From Iris pallida (Eukaryota; Streptophyta; Magnoliopsida; Asparagales; Iridaceae), in contig JANAVB010015600.1 in the NCBI GenBank assembly GCA_029216955.1, forward strand, positions 39,659,398 through 39,723,397: a stretch of 64,000 nt of DNA, written 5' to 3'. Positions 62,438 through 64,000 of the stretch are shown piece after piece. Each line of letters opens with the position of its first letter. The first letter of the stretch is position 1. The notes beneath the pieces were generated by a model. It made no database searches. It saw only the letters and a list, made by a program, of their open reading frames with translations, and was not told where the DNA came from. The position numbers were made by a program, and so were the translations under genes.

Positions 62438-64000
62438 TGTCACACCCACTTTTCATTTCAAGGATATTTTGGTAATTTTTGATTATTTATTTATTTATTG
62501 AATTCATGTGATGATATGTGGTTTGGTTTGTTTGTGGTTTGGTTTGTTGTCTGAGTAGTTTTGATGGGTTTAACTTAGCCAACCATGACCTAGAACCTTG
62601 ATACCATATTAGAATTAGATTTATTATCATTATAATTAATTTAAAATTTATTAGTTATTTTTAGAGTGATTAATGGATTTTTAGCCATTTTCTAGTAGCC
62701 TTTTTGACTTGGGCTTTACTAGCAACTTAGGGAGCCTAGGCCCATGCATCTAACCTAACCCTAATCCTTCTATACCTGGCCGGCCATAGGTAGCCCCTCC
62801 CTTTCATTGTATTGTAGTTTGTAGCCTCCAAGAAACCCTAGATCTCCCCTCTTCTAAATTCCTAACTTTTGCATCCGCAGTCCGTTTCTCCTCAAACGAA
62901 GTCCATCGTGCACGTAGGAAGGAGAAGAACTTGCTGGAGCAGTGCTAGCAAGGTGGTGGAGGCGTTTGCTTGAGGGTACTCGACCGTTGGAGCGCTCGGG
63001 GAGTCCTTTGCATTGAGATCCTTGACTCTCAATAGGTAAATCCTAATCTAGTATAGTTTTTCCTAATTTTTCTTCATGGTAGTGAGCATCTAGGTACCCA
63101 TGACCTGTAGGATCAATTTCGTCCAGTTTTGCATTCATTTGGTATCCGTATCGGACACGTGTCGGCTGATATGCGTAGGTATTCGATGAAATGTCACAAC
63201 GAATTAAGTTCTATTTTCTGTTAAATCTATTTACATTTTTTGATTGCCCTATACACGAGGATCACGACCCCATAAGTTTTCTCACGAATTGGACTCGTGT
63301 CCGTGTCCAAACAGGACACGAATACGCTTCACGGCAGGCCGCACGTGTGCCCTGCTGCTCGGGGGTGATTCCTCGACGCACAGACCACGTGGTCACGTGA
63401 AAATTGACGTGTAGGTGAGGGCCGTGACTGAGATCATGCTTCCAAAGTTTTGTGAAGTTTCGTCGAGAAACAAGGGAGAAATACCGTAGGCAATGATCGC
63501 ACACGCACGCGTGTGGGACAGTCGCAGCTGAAACGCGGTTCGCGCGGACACGACACGACACGTGGACACGAATCAGGGTATCCAACGTGTAGCCCTATAC
63601 CTACCCTAGCCTAGGACACAAACACGTGACACGAGGTGGGACACACGAGTCCCTAGACTCGATGACACGCGTGCACGACGCTGTTCACGGGGCTGTGCAC
63701 GCGCACCCACCCGCGCACGGACACGCTCTGCGTACATGTCGGACACGACACTTGGCCGCACACTAACTCAGCCAGCAGGTCGGGGATGTGTACGCCCAGG
63801 TATACACGAAGTTTCACGAGAGATGGATCGAAAATGAGCGAGAAATCGGGTTCGCATCGATTCGGTTCATGCGCGTATCGGGTTTCCCGATACTCGTTCG
63901 CTGGACATGATACAGACACGATTTCGACCCAAGGAATACCCGAGCACGTCCCACATGTCGAGACCGACCTATTTGCCATGTTTCGTAGGTTAATTTTGAG
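62438..64000 (+). repeat. LTR 3 of gypsy G array, cut by the window edge
   Basis: Starts TGTCACACCCACTTTTC and follows LTR 1 and LTR 2 through the GACACG-rich region. It includes the roughly 160 bp missing from LTR 1, so it resembles LTR 2 in that respect. It has a small duplication of TGTGGTTTGGTTTG at 62515-62545 and lacks a TTTAAAGCC segment near 62703. The site of the LINE inserts lies beyond the window. Confidence 0.88.

Overview
The window is a stretch of repeat-rich, probably heterochromatic nuclear DNA from a flowering plant. The evidence is Ty1/copia polyproteins of SIRE type, Ty3/gypsy chromoviruses of Tekay/Del type with very long LTRs, an L1-type LINE, CACTA elements with the CACTA terminus, and long (TA)n tracts. 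I cannot name the species. I find no convincing host gene, tRNA, rRNA or CRISPR array. Essentially all supportable coding sequence is decayed transposable-element sequence.

Layout, left half. A SIRE-type copia element (A) enters from the left edge and ends with its 3' LTR at 15533-16605. Its extra ORF after RNase H is split by a complete 10-kb LTR element (4310-14380, 5-bp TSD ACCTT). That element carries only gag, so it is a TR-GAG type non-autonomous element. Copia A itself sits in the 3' end of a gypsy element (D), whose roughly 3.6-kb 3' LTR is 16791-20392. D in turn lies in the 3' untranslated region of a minus-strand copia element (B, 20393-22768). B ends abruptly against a plus-strand gypsy pol fragment (E, 22769-24969) followed by a promoter-bearing LTR. 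Positions 25772-29150 hold AT-rich repeats, (TA)n tracts, a small unassigned region and the 3' end of a CACTA transposon.

Layout, right half. A second minus-strand copia element of family B, called C, starts with its LTR at about 29153-29682. Three insertions lie within it. The first is a solo LTR (F, 30196-33037, TSD TAAAG). The second is a 763-bp non-autonomous CACTA element (33530-34292, TSD AGA). The third is a large gypsy array (G) from 35451 to beyond the right edge. G has the order LTR, internal domain, LTR, internal domain, LTR, so two elements share the middle LTR. Two of the G LTRs carry different LINE-derived inserts at the same site. The second internal domain is interrupted by a 4.1-kb solo LTR (H, 55236-59383).

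Points of most interest: a 94-bp GT-AG intron-like insert at the same place in the integrase of both G copies but absent from gypsy fragment E; a GC-AG (or GT-AG) donor-like motif about 60-66 bp downstream of the TATA box in three unrelated gypsy LTRs, also present in a fourth without a TATA box, paired with an acceptor just before the gag ATG where gag is present; a 10-bp phased array of W-boxes upstream of the G TATA box; a hairpin-forming tandem array inside solo LTR F; LINE inserts at an identical target in sister LTRs; and a strong bias of premature stops to TAG, as expected from loss of methylated cytosines.
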